This document shows, one piece after another, positions 26,249 through 34,266 of a stretch of 64,000 bases of DNA. Source of the DNA: Solibacillus ferritrahens (lineage in GTDB: Bacteria; Bacillota; Bacilli; Bacillales_A; Planococcaceae); the NCBI RefSeq assembly GCF_037027585.1, contig NZ_JAXCLE010000003.1:124001-188000 (forward strand), in the 5' to 3' direction. How positions within the stretch are numbered: the first letter of the stretch is position 1; each line of letters begins with the position of its first letter. The translations under genes were made by a program, and so were the position numbers. Under the pieces are notes generated by a model, which did not search any database, was not told the DNA's origin, and saw nothing but the letters and a program-made list of their open reading frames with translations.

Positions 26249-26479
26249 ATGAAATATTTGAAAACACTCGATAATATATTCTTTTTCATGTCACTATTTG
26301 GAATTATCCCATTAATTTTAGCTGCATTTGATGTATATCGCCAGCAAGTTCAAGATTATAAAATTGTGTTTTTATTCTCGTTATATATCGGAGTAATTGG
26401 TTCCTTTATTTTAAAAAAGTACAAAACAAAAAAATATGAGCAACTCATGAGAAAAGGTGTACCAGAATCTATGAATTAG
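26249..26479 (+). CDS. Small two-helix membrane protein of the PadR operon
   Basis: A 76-residue protein with two predicted membrane helices (about residues 8-30 and 42-60) and a basic C-terminal end (KKYKTKKYEQLMRK). ATG at 26249 follows GGGAGG and lies 4 bp after the DUF2812 stop. It is likely cotranscribed with padR and DUF2812. Family not recognised. Confidence 0.6.
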   Translation: MKYLKTLDNIFFFMSLFGIIPLILAAFDVYRQQVQDYKIVFLFSLYIGVIGSFILKKYKTKKYEQLMRKGVPESMN

Positions 26480-26525
26480 TAAATCAATTTTTTAAATAGT
26501 AAGCAAAGATAGAAAGGAGCTTGTT

Positions 26526-27074
26526 ATGAAAAAGATACTACCATTCCTATTCGCCATGCTCGTCTTAACTGGGTGTAGTGAGCAAAATGAAATGGAGGGC
26601 CAAGGAGTCATCAATACAGAAGCGCCACTTGTTGAACGGGTGGAGGCGGAAATGAAAAAGAAAACCAACACGCTTGAAAATATTTTCCAAGGTCAGTTTG
26701 ATGATCGGGAAATTGCTTTTGCTACATATTATGAGAATTTAGATCGCGATGAATTCGTTTATCCACAAACGAATTATTCTTTATCAGAGGAAAAACAGGA
26801 AGAATTGTTGAATTATATAAAATCCGTCGAAGTGAAACTTTATAAAAAAGATTTTTCTCAAAAAGATGAAGATTTTGATTTTTGGATTATCCGTCCTCAA
26901 TATCTATATTTAAGTGGTCCTACAATCGCAATAGATTTGGATCATAAAATCTTAAGTGTAGGTGCAGAGGATGTATCTCCAAACGCTTATAAAGTAGTCA
27001 ATCAGGAAGAAGAAGTATTTGAAAAGTTGGTAGAACTGTTTCATAGTTCCGAAAGACAGGAGCGGAAATATTAG
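26526..27074 (+). CDS. Lipoprotein of unknown function
   Basis: A 182-residue lipoprotein with lipobox LTGC (Cys17) and an acidic mature domain without recognisable family motifs (DFWIIRPQYLYLSGPTIAIDLDHKILSVG). AGAAAGGAG precedes the ATG. It may be read through from the padR operon, since no terminator is evident between 26479 and 26526. Confidence 0.65.
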   Translation: MKKILPFLFAMLVLTGCSEQNEMEGQGVINTEAPLVERVEAEMKKKTNTLENIFQGQFDDREIAFATYYENLDRDEFVYPQTNYSLSEEKQEELLNYIKSVEVKLYKKDFSQKDEDFDFWIIRPQYLYLSGPTIAIDLDHKILSVGAEDVSPNAYKVVNQEEEVFEKLVELFHSSERQERKY

Positions 27075-27188
27075 GGGCATTTTTGAAAGTAAGCTGGAGC
27101 ATCGATTGGTGGTAAGTCGCGATTATAATCTACAAATTCTTTACATACGCTATATGGCACAATTTACTGAGTAAATGGAGGTCTGTGG

Positions 27189-28076
27189 ATGCGAAGTTGG
27201 CAAAGTGTGTTGTTTGAAAGGTTTTTAATGCTAAGGGGAACTAAAAAGAAATTTTTGGATGCACGGCTAATGGAAAAATTTATAGCAAGCAAATACAATG
27301 AGCGGCCCTATGTATTAGATGAGAAATTTCAGCAAAAGCACTCGATTAGAAAAAACGAGATAGCCGGGATGCTGTATTACACGATTAATGACCAGCCTTC
27401 TCCGAAAAAAGTGATTTATTATTTCCACGGGGGAGCTTACATTAATGACCCGCTCATTTTTCATTGGCGCTACTTAGTAAAGCTGGCTGAAGTAACGAAT
27501 TTTACAATTGTCGTACCGATTTATCCGAAGCTTCCACGGAATACGGTTAAGGAAGCATTTGAGGCAATTCATAGCTTGTATGATCAATTAGTAAAAGATT
27601 ATGACGTACCGTTTATTTTTATGGGGGATTCTGCTGGTGGCGGGTTAGCGTTGGCATTCGCGCAAGATGTAAAGCACCTGTCGAAAATGCAGCCGCAGCA
27701 TATTGTACTTCATTCGGCATGGCTAGATGTAAGAGGAGAGGATCCTCAGTATAAAACGCTGGAAAAACTAGATCCGATGCTTGGCGTATTAGGGGCACAG
27801 GAACTCGGTCGTATGTGGGCAAACGGACTGGATTTAACACATTATAAAGTCAGCCCTTTGCATGGAGAAATAAAGGATATTGGTCAAATAACGGTTTTTG
27901 TTGGGACAGGAGAGCTTCTTCTTGTCGATGCAAGAATGTTGCGAAGTAAAGCAAATGAACAAAATGTAGCCCTCCATTATTACGAATACCCGAATATGAA
28001 TCATGTATTTCCGGTATTTCCAATTCCCGAAGCGAAGAAAGCTTTCAATACATTAGTGCAAATCATCAATAATTAA
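27189..28076 (+). CDS. Alpha/beta hydrolase, hormone-sensitive lipase family
   Basis: A 295-residue esterase/lipase-like hydrolase. The oxyanion motif HGGAY, the nucleophile elbow GDSAGGG and a C-terminal His in MNHVFPVFP give the catalytic framework of the HSL family. No signal peptide is seen, so it probably acts on acyl esters in the cytoplasm. GGAGG lies upstream of the ATG. A terminator follows at 28082. Confidence 0.87.
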   Translation: MRSWQSVLFERFLMLRGTKKKFLDARLMEKFIASKYNERPYVLDEKFQQKHSIRKNEIAGMLYYTINDQPSPKKVIYYFHGGAYINDPLIFHWRYLVKLAEVTNFTIVVPIYPKLPRNTVKEAFEAIHSLYDQLVKDYDVPFIFMGDSAGGGLALAFAQDVKHLSKMQPQHIVLHSAWLDVRGEDPQYKTLEKLDPMLGVLGAQELGRMWANGLDLTHYKVSPLHGEIKDIGQITVFVGTGELLLVDARMLRSKANEQNVALHYYEYPNMNHVFPVFPIPEAKKAFNTLVQIINN

Positions 28077-28081
28077 CTGTT

Positions 28082-28112
28082 AACGCGTCAACTTTTTGAT
28101 GCGTTTTTTTTA
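28082..28112 (+). terminator. Intrinsic terminator
   Basis: AACGCGTCA (28082-28090) pairs with TGATGCGTT (28097-28105, one G-T), followed by a long T run. Confidence 0.75.
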
Positions 28113-28134
28113 TAATAAAGGGGGATATCATTTC

Positions 28135-28689
28135 ATGAAAGTATATATCATTCGACATTGTGAAGCAGAGGGGCAAGCTCCTGAGGCAATGTTGACGGCA
28201 ACGGGAATGGAAGCACGAAAGCGTCTTGCGGATTTTTTAATTCCTTATCAAATAGAGGAAGTCATTTCCAGTCCATATGAAAGAGCCATACAGACAATAG
28301 AAATGTTCATCCAGGACAACGGTATTCCCTTTAAAGTAGATGAACGATTAAAGGAAAGGGTATTGAGTAGTGAAAATCTTGTAGATTGGCTTGAAAAATT
28401 ACAGCAAACCTACATAGATTATGATTTAAAGTTTACGGGTGGAGAATCGAGTAATGAGGCCGTTAATCGAATGATTGAATTAGTAAATGAACTGCGACAA
28501 GGAAATCATACGTCTGTAGCAATCGTTACGCACGGGAATATTATGTCGTTATTAATCAATCACTATAATGGTGATTTTGGATTTAATGAATGGAAACAAC
28601 TATCCAATCCGGATGTTTATGAAATTAATTTTAATAGTAAAGAGATTAAGGTGAATCGGATATGGGGAAGTGAAATTGAATTTATTTAA
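28135..28689 (+). CDS. Histidine phosphatase family protein
   Basis: A 184-residue phosphoglycerate-mutase-like phosphatase. The catalytic RHC variant of RHG is in YIIRHCEAEGQ, the second conserved arginine lies in SSPYERAIQT, and the second catalytic His is in VTHGNIMSLL. It probably dephosphorylates a small phosphoester; the substrate is unknown. I chose ATG at 28135 because AAAGGGGG precedes it and the protein then begins with the family MKVYIIRH. Confidence 0.85.
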   Translation: MKVYIIRHCEAEGQAPEAMLTATGMEARKRLADFLIPYQIEEVISSPYERAIQTIEMFIQDNGIPFKVDERLKERVLSSENLVDWLEKLQQTYIDYDLKFTGGESSNEAVNRMIELVNELRQGNHTSVAIVTHGNIMSLLINHYNGDFGFNEWKQLSNPDVYEINFNSKEIKVNRIWGSEIEFI

Positions 28690-28794
28690 GCAATTATAGT
28701 TTAAATAAAAAAATGGGGGAAATATATATATAAGGAAAATGTAAGAAATTCCTACATAAACTAAAAATGAAACAGGTTGAAAAGTGGGTGACTT

Positions 28795-29517
28795 ATGAAA
28801 AACATCTTTGTAGTAAGCGATATTCACGGCCATTATGATCAATTTGTTCATGTACTTTCATTTTGGGACAAAAAAGATACACTGGTGATTTTAGGAGATT
28901 TAATCGACCGTGGACCAAAGTCATTAGAGGTTATACAAAAAGTGCTGGAATTAAAAGACGAATTCGGTGATCAAGTAATCGTTTGCCTAGGCAATCATGA
29001 AGACATGTTGATCGATTATTTAAATTTCCCGGATATAAAACAAGACCGCTTTTTTAAAAACGGCGGTCTGGATACAATTAGAAATTTTCAAGATCAACTT
29101 CCGAATGAGTTCATGACAGTAAATCCAGTCATACAAGTTGAAATGATTAAGGAAAAGTTTGCGAGAGAAATTTCGATGATAACAACAAGCAAACTTTTTG
29201 TGATTATTGGAAATGTTTTGTTTACACATGCCGGATTTGATTCGAATTTTGAAACAATTGATAATACAAGTGCCGAAGATTTTCTTTGGATTCGTAAGCA
29301 TTATTTGTCTCAAAACCGCACACCCTATGTCAATGTATTTGGTCATACACCTGTGCACTTAATTCATGATTCAAGTGATGTGTGGATAAGTGAAGATGCC
29401 AAATATATTGGGATTGACGGTGGCTGCTATATGACCGGTCAACTAAATGCATTAAATATATCTGAAGCCGGAGAGATTTTGAATATATATAAAGTAGTAG
29501 TGGATCCGCCAAAATAA
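28795..29517 (+). CDS. Metallophosphoesterase, serine/threonine-phosphatase-like (PrpE/ApaH type)
   Basis: A 240-residue calcineurin-like phosphoesterase. Metal-binding motifs appear in order: SDIHGHYDQF, LGDLIDRGPKS, CLGNHEDML, FTHAGFD and VFGHTPV. This set matches small bacterial PPP phosphatases and symmetrical Ap4A hydrolases; the two cannot be separated here. It is expressed singly, with terminator hairpins following. Confidence 0.88.
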   Translation: MKNIFVVSDIHGHYDQFVHVLSFWDKKDTLVILGDLIDRGPKSLEVIQKVLELKDEFGDQVIVCLGNHEDMLIDYLNFPDIKQDRFFKNGGLDTIRNFQDQLPNEFMTVNPVIQVEMIKEKFAREISMITTSKLFVIIGNVLFTHAGFDSNFETIDNTSAEDFLWIRKHYLSQNRTPYVNVFGHTPVHLIHDSSDVWISEDAKYIGIDGGCYMTGQLNALNISEAGEILNIYKVVVDPPK

Positions 29518-29567
29518 ATTAGGCAGTTCATTATATTTTTGATATAATATTATAAACTGCATTTTTG

Positions 29568-29613
29568 GAGGTTACTTCCTTTTCTGATTTTTAGAAAAGG
29601 GGTAACCTCTTTC
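29568..29613 (+). terminator. Long hairpin before the CDF exporter, terminator or leader structure
   Basis: GAGGTTAC...CCTTTTCT pairs with AGAAAAGG...GTAACCTC and is followed by TTTCG. A second weaker inverted repeat, GCAGTT/AACTGC, spans about 29523-29560. It is probably the phosphoesterase terminator, but a regulatory leader for the exporter is possible. Confidence 0.5.
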
Positions 29614-29646
29614 GTGTTTAAAGAAGTTTTTCAGGGAGGAAACATT

Positions 29647-30552
29647 TTGGAGCAATATACAAATTTACGGGCTGGTGAAAAAGGAGCCTATTTATCCATA
29701 GTTGCCTACATATTTTTAAGTATACTGAAGCTTACTGTAGGTTTTATAGGAGATTCAGAAGCATTAAAAGCAGACGGTTTAAATAATACAACAGATATTA
29801 TTGCATCCATTGCGGTATTAATTGGGCTGCGAATTTCACAGCGTCCAGCTGATGATGATCATCGATACGGACATTTCCGTGCAGAAACAATCGCTTCACT
29901 TGTTGCCTCATTTATTATGATTTACGTAGGTATTGAAGTTCTTTTATCGGCAGGGGAGAAAATAGTAAATCCGATTGAGCAGGAGCCTTCTGTAATTACA
30001 ATTATTGTTGCATTATTTAGTGCTGTAGTTATGTTTGCAGTTTATAAATATAACCTTAAACTCGCTACAAAAATCAATAGCTCAGCGGTCAGGGCAGCAG
30101 CATACGATAATCGATCGGATGCGTTAGTTAGTATAGGGACAGCTATTGGTATTAGTGCTGCAATTCTAGGTTTTCCAATTGTTGATACAATCACGGCATT
30201 TATTATTGGTTTGATTATTATAAAAACGGCTATAGAAATCTTTAAAGATGCGGTTTTCTCTTTAACGGATGGATTTGATACGGAGTTAATCTCATCGATA
30301 GAAGAACGAGTAACGAAAATTCCTCGGGTGCGCGAAGTGGTAGATGTCCGTGGAAGACAGCATGGGAGCTTAATTTTAGTAGATGTTACAGTACGTGTGA
30401 ATCCAAATTTAAATGTCAGGGATTCGCATGCTATTACCGAGCAAATTGAACAGGCAGTTGAGCAATTGAGCAAATTTACGACAACACTTGTCCATATTGA
30501 ACCATATGACCCGAAAGAAGAAATAATTTGTGAAGATGATTTCCATTTTTAA
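29647..30552 (+). CDS. Cation diffusion facilitator, probable Mn(II) exporter
   Basis: A 301-residue CDF transporter with six predicted helices and a C-terminal cytoplasmic domain. The membrane metal site reads NNTTD in helix 2 (KADGLNNTTDI) and DNRSD in helix 5 (AAAYDNRSDAL). That is the N-D/D-D pattern associated with manganese exporters such as B. subtilis MneP, rather than the HxxxD of zinc CDFs. TTG at 29647 is preferred because AGGGAGGA lies about 6 nt upstream; GTG at 29614 would add 11 residues without a ribosome site. Manganese specificity is inferred. Confidence 0.85.
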   Translation: MEQYTNLRAGEKGAYLSIVAYIFLSILKLTVGFIGDSEALKADGLNNTTDIIASIAVLIGLRISQRPADDDHRYGHFRAETIASLVASFIMIYVGIEVLLSAGEKIVNPIEQEPSVITIIVALFSAVVMFAVYKYNLKLATKINSSAVRAAAYDNRSDALVSIGTAIGISAAILGFPIVDTITAFIIGLIIIKTAIEIFKDAVFSLTDGFDTELISSIEERVTKIPRVREVVDVRGRQHGSLILVDVTVRVNPNLNVRDSHAITEQIEQAVEQLSKFTTTLVHIEPYDPKEEIICEDDFHF

Positions 30553-30571
30553 CACGATTAAACAAGAAAAG

Positions 30572-30607
30572 AAAGCACGACATGTATGTAGCATGTCGTG
30601 CTTTTCC
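30572..30607. terminator. Bidirectional terminator between convergent transporter genes
   Basis: AAAGCACGACATG (30572-30584) pairs with CATGTCGTGCTTTT (30592-30605). Confidence 0.8.
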
Positions 30608-30613
30608 TTTAGG

Positions 30614-32131
30614 TTACTTATTAATATGCAATATTTCACCTGGGCCCATTGGTAAACCTAGTAATAGCCATACCCCGAATAAAATAATCCACATGATTGC
30701 GAAGAAAATTGAATACGGAATTAAAGCTGAAATCAGTGTACCCATTTTAATGTTTTTATCATACTTACGTGCAAATGCAAGTAGCATCGCAAAGTATGCA
30801 AGAAGCGGTGTAATCGGGTTTGTAATGGAGTCACCGACACGGTAAGCCATTTGCGTTACAGCGGGTGAGTAGCCTAAATACATAAACATCGGTACGAAAA
30901 TTGGTGCAAGTAGTACCCATTTCGCAGAAGCTGATGCCATTAGTAAGTTAACTAACGCCACGATGAAGATGAATCCGATAAACATTGGTACACCCGTGAA
31001 GTTCATAGCCTGTAATGTTTCAGCACCTTTAATTGCTAAAATTGTGCCGATATTACTCCAGCTAAAGAATGCAATCATTTGTGCAGCAACGAATGCCAGC
31101 ACGATGAATGATGCAAGGTCTGCCATTGATTTGAACATCATCCCAGCAACATCGCGGTCTGATTTGATTGTACCGACTACCATTCCGTAGACGATACCAG
31201 GAATTAAGAAAAGGAATAGCATTAATGGTACGATACCCGACATAAATGGTGATTGTAAAAATTCACCGTTTTCACCGCGTAAAATACCGTTTTCCGGAAG
31301 TACCGTAACCAGTAGAACAGCGATATAAATAAGCGCAGATACGGTTGCCCAAATAAGTGCCTTACTTTCTTTAGGTGTTACTTTTTCTAATACTTCAACT
31401 TTACCTTCGTATTTACCGAATCGAGGCTCTACGATTTTTACTGTTACCCATGTTGCAACTGCAATTAATAATACAGTTGATACGGCCATGAAGTAGTAGT
31501 TCATCGTTGCAAGACCTGTAAATTCCGGGTCAACTAGGCGCGCAGCTTCCTGTGTAATCCCAACAAGTAATACATCCAGTGATGTAATTAGGATGTTCGC
31601 ACTAAATCCACCAGCAATTGCTGCATAAGCCGCAACCATACCAACTAATGGATGGCGTCCAATGCTCATGAAGATCATTGCAGCAATAGGTGGCAAGATG
31701 ATGTATGCGGCATCTGTTGCGACACTACCAAAAATTGCTGTGAAAATTAGGACAGGTACGATCAGGCCCTTTGGTGCAGATAGTACTGTCTTTTTCATCA
31801 TCGTAGTAATTAAACCACTATGCTCGGCTACACCAATACCAATCATCGCAACGATCACGATGCCAAGTGGCGCAAAGCTTGTGAAGTTTGACACCATGTT
31901 TGTTAATATCTGATGCAAACCTTCTTTAGAAAGTAAGTTTACAACTTCCAATGTTTCACCGGAAGTTGGACTCACTGCTGTTAGACCGATTTTGTTTAAC
32001 AACCAAGAAGCAAGTAAGACTAAACCTGCTAACATGGCGAAAATAGTAATAGGGTCAGGCAATTTATTACCTGCTGTTTCTATTCCATTTAAAAATCGAT
32101 CGATTAAGGATTTTTTTTGTTTTTTATCCAT
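30614..32131 (-). CDS. AbgT family transporter
   Basis: A 505-residue membrane protein of the AbgT family, whose members import p-aminobenzoyl-glutamate or export antimetabolites. Family signatures include LPDPITIFAMLAGLVLL, GIGVAEHSGLI, PPIAAMIFMSIGRHPL and MAYRVGDSITNPITPL. About 11-13 membrane helices are predicted. AGGAGGAGAG precedes the ATG. No peptidase partner (AbgA/B) is adjacent, so the substrate is uncertain. Confidence 0.88.
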   Translation of the reverse strand: MDKKQKKSLIDRFLNGIETAGNKLPDPITIFAMLAGLVLLASWLLNKIGLTAVSPTSGETLEVVNLLSKEGLHQILTNMVSNFTSFAPLGIVIVAMIGIGVAEHSGLITTMMKKTVLSAPKGLIVPVLIFTAIFGSVATDAAYIILPPIAAMIFMSIGRHPLVGMVAAYAAIAGGFSANILITSLDVLLVGITQEAARLVDPEFTGLATMNYYFMAVSTVLLIAVATWVTVKIVEPRFGKYEGKVEVLEKVTPKESKALIWATVSALIYIAVLLVTVLPENGILRGENGEFLQSPFMSGIVPLMLFLFLIPGIVYGMVVGTIKSDRDVAGMMFKSMADLASFIVLAFVAAQMIAFFSWSNIGTILAIKGAETLQAMNFTGVPMFIGFIFIVALVNLLMASASAKWVLLAPIFVPMFMYLGYSPAVTQMAYRVGDSITNPITPLLAYFAMLLAFARKYDKNIKMGTLISALIPYSIFFAIMWIILFGVWLLLGLPMGPGEILHINK

Positions 32132-32451
32132 GGTCTCTCCTCCTAATTTAAAGTAACTTTTTTAGTATAGTAAGAAATATATAGAATACCATTTTTAGAA
32201 AAAATTCAGAATTAACTCTAGAAAGAAAAAATTTAATAATGCAAGGGTTGTTTAATAGTCAAAGAAAATTTAGTACCTATAAATCTTTTTTATTCTCGAA
32301 AATTTTGTTGAATAGGCATGAAAATTGTCATTGTAAATAACTGTATATTTGATGAGGTGATTGTGTCTGAAATGTGACGTTTTGTATATTTAAGAAAATC
32401 AAATGTATTTGTAGGGTGTACAAAGAGAGGGGGAGAAGATATTAAATGCAA
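32132..32451. other. Upstream region of the AbgT gene
   Basis: AT-rich sequence between two - strand genes. It must carry the AbgT promoter, but I could not identify convincing -35/-10 boxes, and I see no other gene or repeat. Confidence 0.4.
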
Positions 32452-32496
32452 AAAAGCCTAAAGTAGCAAGTCACACAAAGCTGTTTTAGGCTTTTA
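32452..32496. terminator. Intrinsic terminator downstream of the GNAT gene
   Basis: AAAAGCCTAAA (32452-32462) pairs with TTTAGGCTTTT (32485-32495), directly after the - strand GNAT stop codon. Confidence 0.75.
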
Positions 32497-33030
32497 TTAT
32501 TTTATAAAAATATGAGCATCGCAATAGCAAAGTCCTTTGCAACTAGGGCAATCGACTTTGTAAGGTTCAAAATAGCGCGGCATATAAATGACGGGTTCGA
32601 ACCCTTGTTCTACAAATTGGCGCTCGGCTGCCCAGCGGTTCGTATCGGACTGTACCCAGCCAACCGTTATAATCGTCTGTGCAATTGTTTCAGCTGCACT
32701 GAGGTATGCACGCAAAAGTTCCGTCCCAATCCCTTTTTTCCGCTCATTCGGATGGACGACAAAGTGGCTTGTATAAAAGGCTGTGCCTGACGAAACACGC
32801 TCTTTTAAAAACTGTAGTTCATTCTGGAAATAAGGGAAGTCCTTATTGAAATCAATTATTTCATATCCAGCAATATAGCCAACAACCTCCTCATGCTCAT
32901 TGAGCGATAAATAACGGATGCCACCAGCCTGATCAATAGTGTGGGCATTTTCTATTTCAAATGGTAAATAATCATTTAAAAGTGCAGCAATTTTAGCTGC
33001 ATACTTTATTTCGTACGGTACTATATTCAT
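32497..33030 (-). CDS. GNAT family N-acetyltransferase with C-terminal cysteine cluster
   Basis: A 177-residue GNAT enzyme. FVVHPNERKKGIGTELLRAYL is the acetyl-CoA loop, and AERQFVEQGFEPVIYMPRYF the C-terminal strand. The last 20 residues carry an unusual CPSCKGLCYC cluster followed by a His, which could bind zinc. That tail is not part of the standard GNAT fold, and its role is unknown. It is a single gene on the - strand. Confidence 0.8.
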   Translation of the reverse strand: MNIVPYEIKYAAKIAALLNDYLPFEIENAHTIDQAGGIRYLSLNEHEEVVGYIAGYEIIDFNKDFPYFQNELQFLKERVSSGTAFYTSHFVVHPNERKKGIGTELLRAYLSAAETIAQTIITVGWVQSDTNRWAAERQFVEQGFEPVIYMPRYFEPYKVDCPSCKGLCYCDAHIFIK

Positions 33031-33172
33031 GCTGTTCCTACCTTGTTTACTATTATTTTTATTATCTTAACATATTAATGGTGATGTGTAATGTGCTACC
33101 ATGTAGCCGTTGTTCTCGGTTACGACGTCCGCTTTCCTGGAGAAGCACGGGCGTGACTACTAACAACTAAAA
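33031..33172. other. Intergenic region upstream of the GNAT gene
   Basis: It holds the presumed promoter of the - strand GNAT and a short imperfect hairpin GTAGCCG/CGGTTAC near 33111. No gene is seen. Confidence 0.35.
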
Positions 33173-33203
33173 AAAGACAGCATCAGATAACATTGATGCT
33201 GTC
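33173..33203 (-). terminator. Intrinsic terminator of the Spo0E-like gene
   Basis: Perfect 10-bp stem GACAGCATCA (33176-33185) with TGATGCTGTC (33194-33203). On the - strand it is followed by seven T residues. Confidence 0.8.
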
Positions 33204-33230
33204 CTAAACGTCTTTTAAAATCTACACTTA

Positions 33231-33339
33231 CTTAATTTATGATACTGCTCATCCATATCTTAATAGTAGTATAAAGCTAATCCTTCAGGCGTGAAGCTTT
33301 GTAGGGAACGATAGGTATGGATGAACAGCCGTAATTAAG
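33231..33339 (-). other. Large imperfect inverted repeat in the 3' region of the Spo0E-like gene
   Basis: CTTAATT (33231-33237) and CTGCTCATCCATA (33245-33257) pair with TATGGATGAACAG (33316-33328) and AATTAAG (33333-33339), enclosing a smaller hairpin (CTTCAGGCGTGAAG, with AAAGC/GCTTT flanks). The structure overlaps the stop codon and lies before the terminator. I do not recognise a known RNA family in it. Confidence 0.5.
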
Positions 33340-33499
33340 CAGCTACATCAGAATACTTATTAAGTAATTCGTCTAATTCCTGACTGCAATTTACTACTTG
33401 TGGATGCGTATATCCTAAATTTTTTGCTTTTTTATACATATATTTTCTTTTCAATTCAATTCTTAGTTTTAACATTTTTTTTAACAAGTAGATCTTCAA
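33335..33499 (-). CDS. Spo0E-like aspartyl-phosphate phosphatase
   Basis: A 54-residue helical-hairpin protein with the family motif CSQELDELLNKY. Spo0E-family proteins remove the phosphate from Spo0A~P, delaying sporulation. The ATG at 33475 gives 46 residues. The TTG at 33499 is preferred because GGAGAG lies 6 nt upstream, giving MKIYLLKKMLKLRIELKRKY at the N-terminus. Two Spo0A-box sequences lie about 100-160 bp upstream, suggesting feedback control by Spo0A. Confidence 0.8.
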   Translation of the reverse strand: MKIYLLKKMLKLRIELKRKYMYKKAKNLGYTHPQVVNCSQELDELLNKYSDVAA

Positions 33500-33594
33500 A
33501 GTAAACTCTCCATTCGTTATTATTAGTAATCTTCATTATGTGGATGAAATATATTTATGACTTTTATATGGTATCTTATTCAAAAAATTCCAGG

Positions 33595-33660
33595 TGTCGA
33601 AATGTGTAAGAATTGACACATTTCATAAATTTGTAACAAATAAAGGAAATTTGTTCGACA
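33595..33660. promoter_or_regulatory. Two candidate Spo0A boxes upstream of the Spo0E-like gene
   Basis: TGTCGAA at 33595-33601 and TTCGACA at 33654-33660 (TTTGTCGAACAAA on the - strand) match the 0A-box consensus. They lie in the divergent region between the Spo0E-like gene and the bacilliredoxin gene. Confidence 0.5.
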
Positions 33661-33831
33661 AACTATTATTCAAGCTTGACTTTAATAAAAAGGTTCATTT
33701 TTAAGCATTATTTTGGGAGGGAAAGGTATCCTAAAATTCGAGGTCAAAGCAATCCAATCTTTGTACAACTCGGAAAAACATTGATATAATGGGCATTGTG
33801 AATAGATAAGAATCAGAAAGAGGTTATGGAA

Positions 33832-34266
33832 ATGACAAATGCTTATGATGAATACATGCGTCAAGTAACACAGCCAATGCGTACAGAGCTTGAAAATTCA
33901 GGCTTTACACAATTAACGACTGCGGATAGCGTACATGAATTTATGGCAGAAACGAAGGGGACAGCTCTTGTTGTCATTAACTCCGTATGTGGTTGTGCTG
34001 CAGGTTTAGCACGTCCGGCTGCCCGTGAAGCAGTTTCAGAAGTAAAACCGGATCAATTAGTAACTGTTTTTGCAGGTCAAGACCCTGAAGCAACAGCAGC
34101 GATGCGCGGTTATTTTGATGAAGTGCCACCAAGTTCGCCTTCTATGGCAATTTTAAAAGGTGGTCAATTAGCATATTTCATTCCACGTGAACAAATCGAA
34201 GGCTTCCCTATGGAACAAATTCGTGACCATTTAGTAGATGTATTAAAGCAAGTATGTGCCGACTAA
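33832..34266 (+). CDS. Bacilliredoxin (BrxA/BrxB, YphP/YqiW family)
   Basis: A 144-residue thioredoxin-fold protein with the CGC active site (Cys53-Gly-Cys55, in VINSVCGCAAGLARPAA). Bacilliredoxins remove bacillithiol from oxidised proteins. Length equals B. subtilis YphP. ATG at 33832 is preferred over 33826 because GAGG lies 8 nt upstream of it. A promoter-like TTGATATAAT sequence sits near 33781. The stop overlaps the next gene by 13 bp. Confidence 0.93.
   Translation: MTNAYDEYMRQVTQPMRTELENSGFTQLTTADSVHEFMAETKGTALVVINSVCGCAAGLARPAAREAVSEVKPDQLVTVFAGQDPEATAAMRGYFDEVPPSSPSMAILKGGQLAYFIPREQIEGFPMEQIRDHLVDVLKQVCAD

Noticed and set aside
29568..29613. yybP-ykoY manganese riboswitch before the CDF gene
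   Set aside because: The hairpin lacks the conserved loop sequences of that RNA family; a terminator fits better.
33231..33339. Known riboswitch (ydaO, THF, fluoride or c-di-GMP type)
   Set aside because: None of the conserved core sequences of these families could be found in the structure on either strand.
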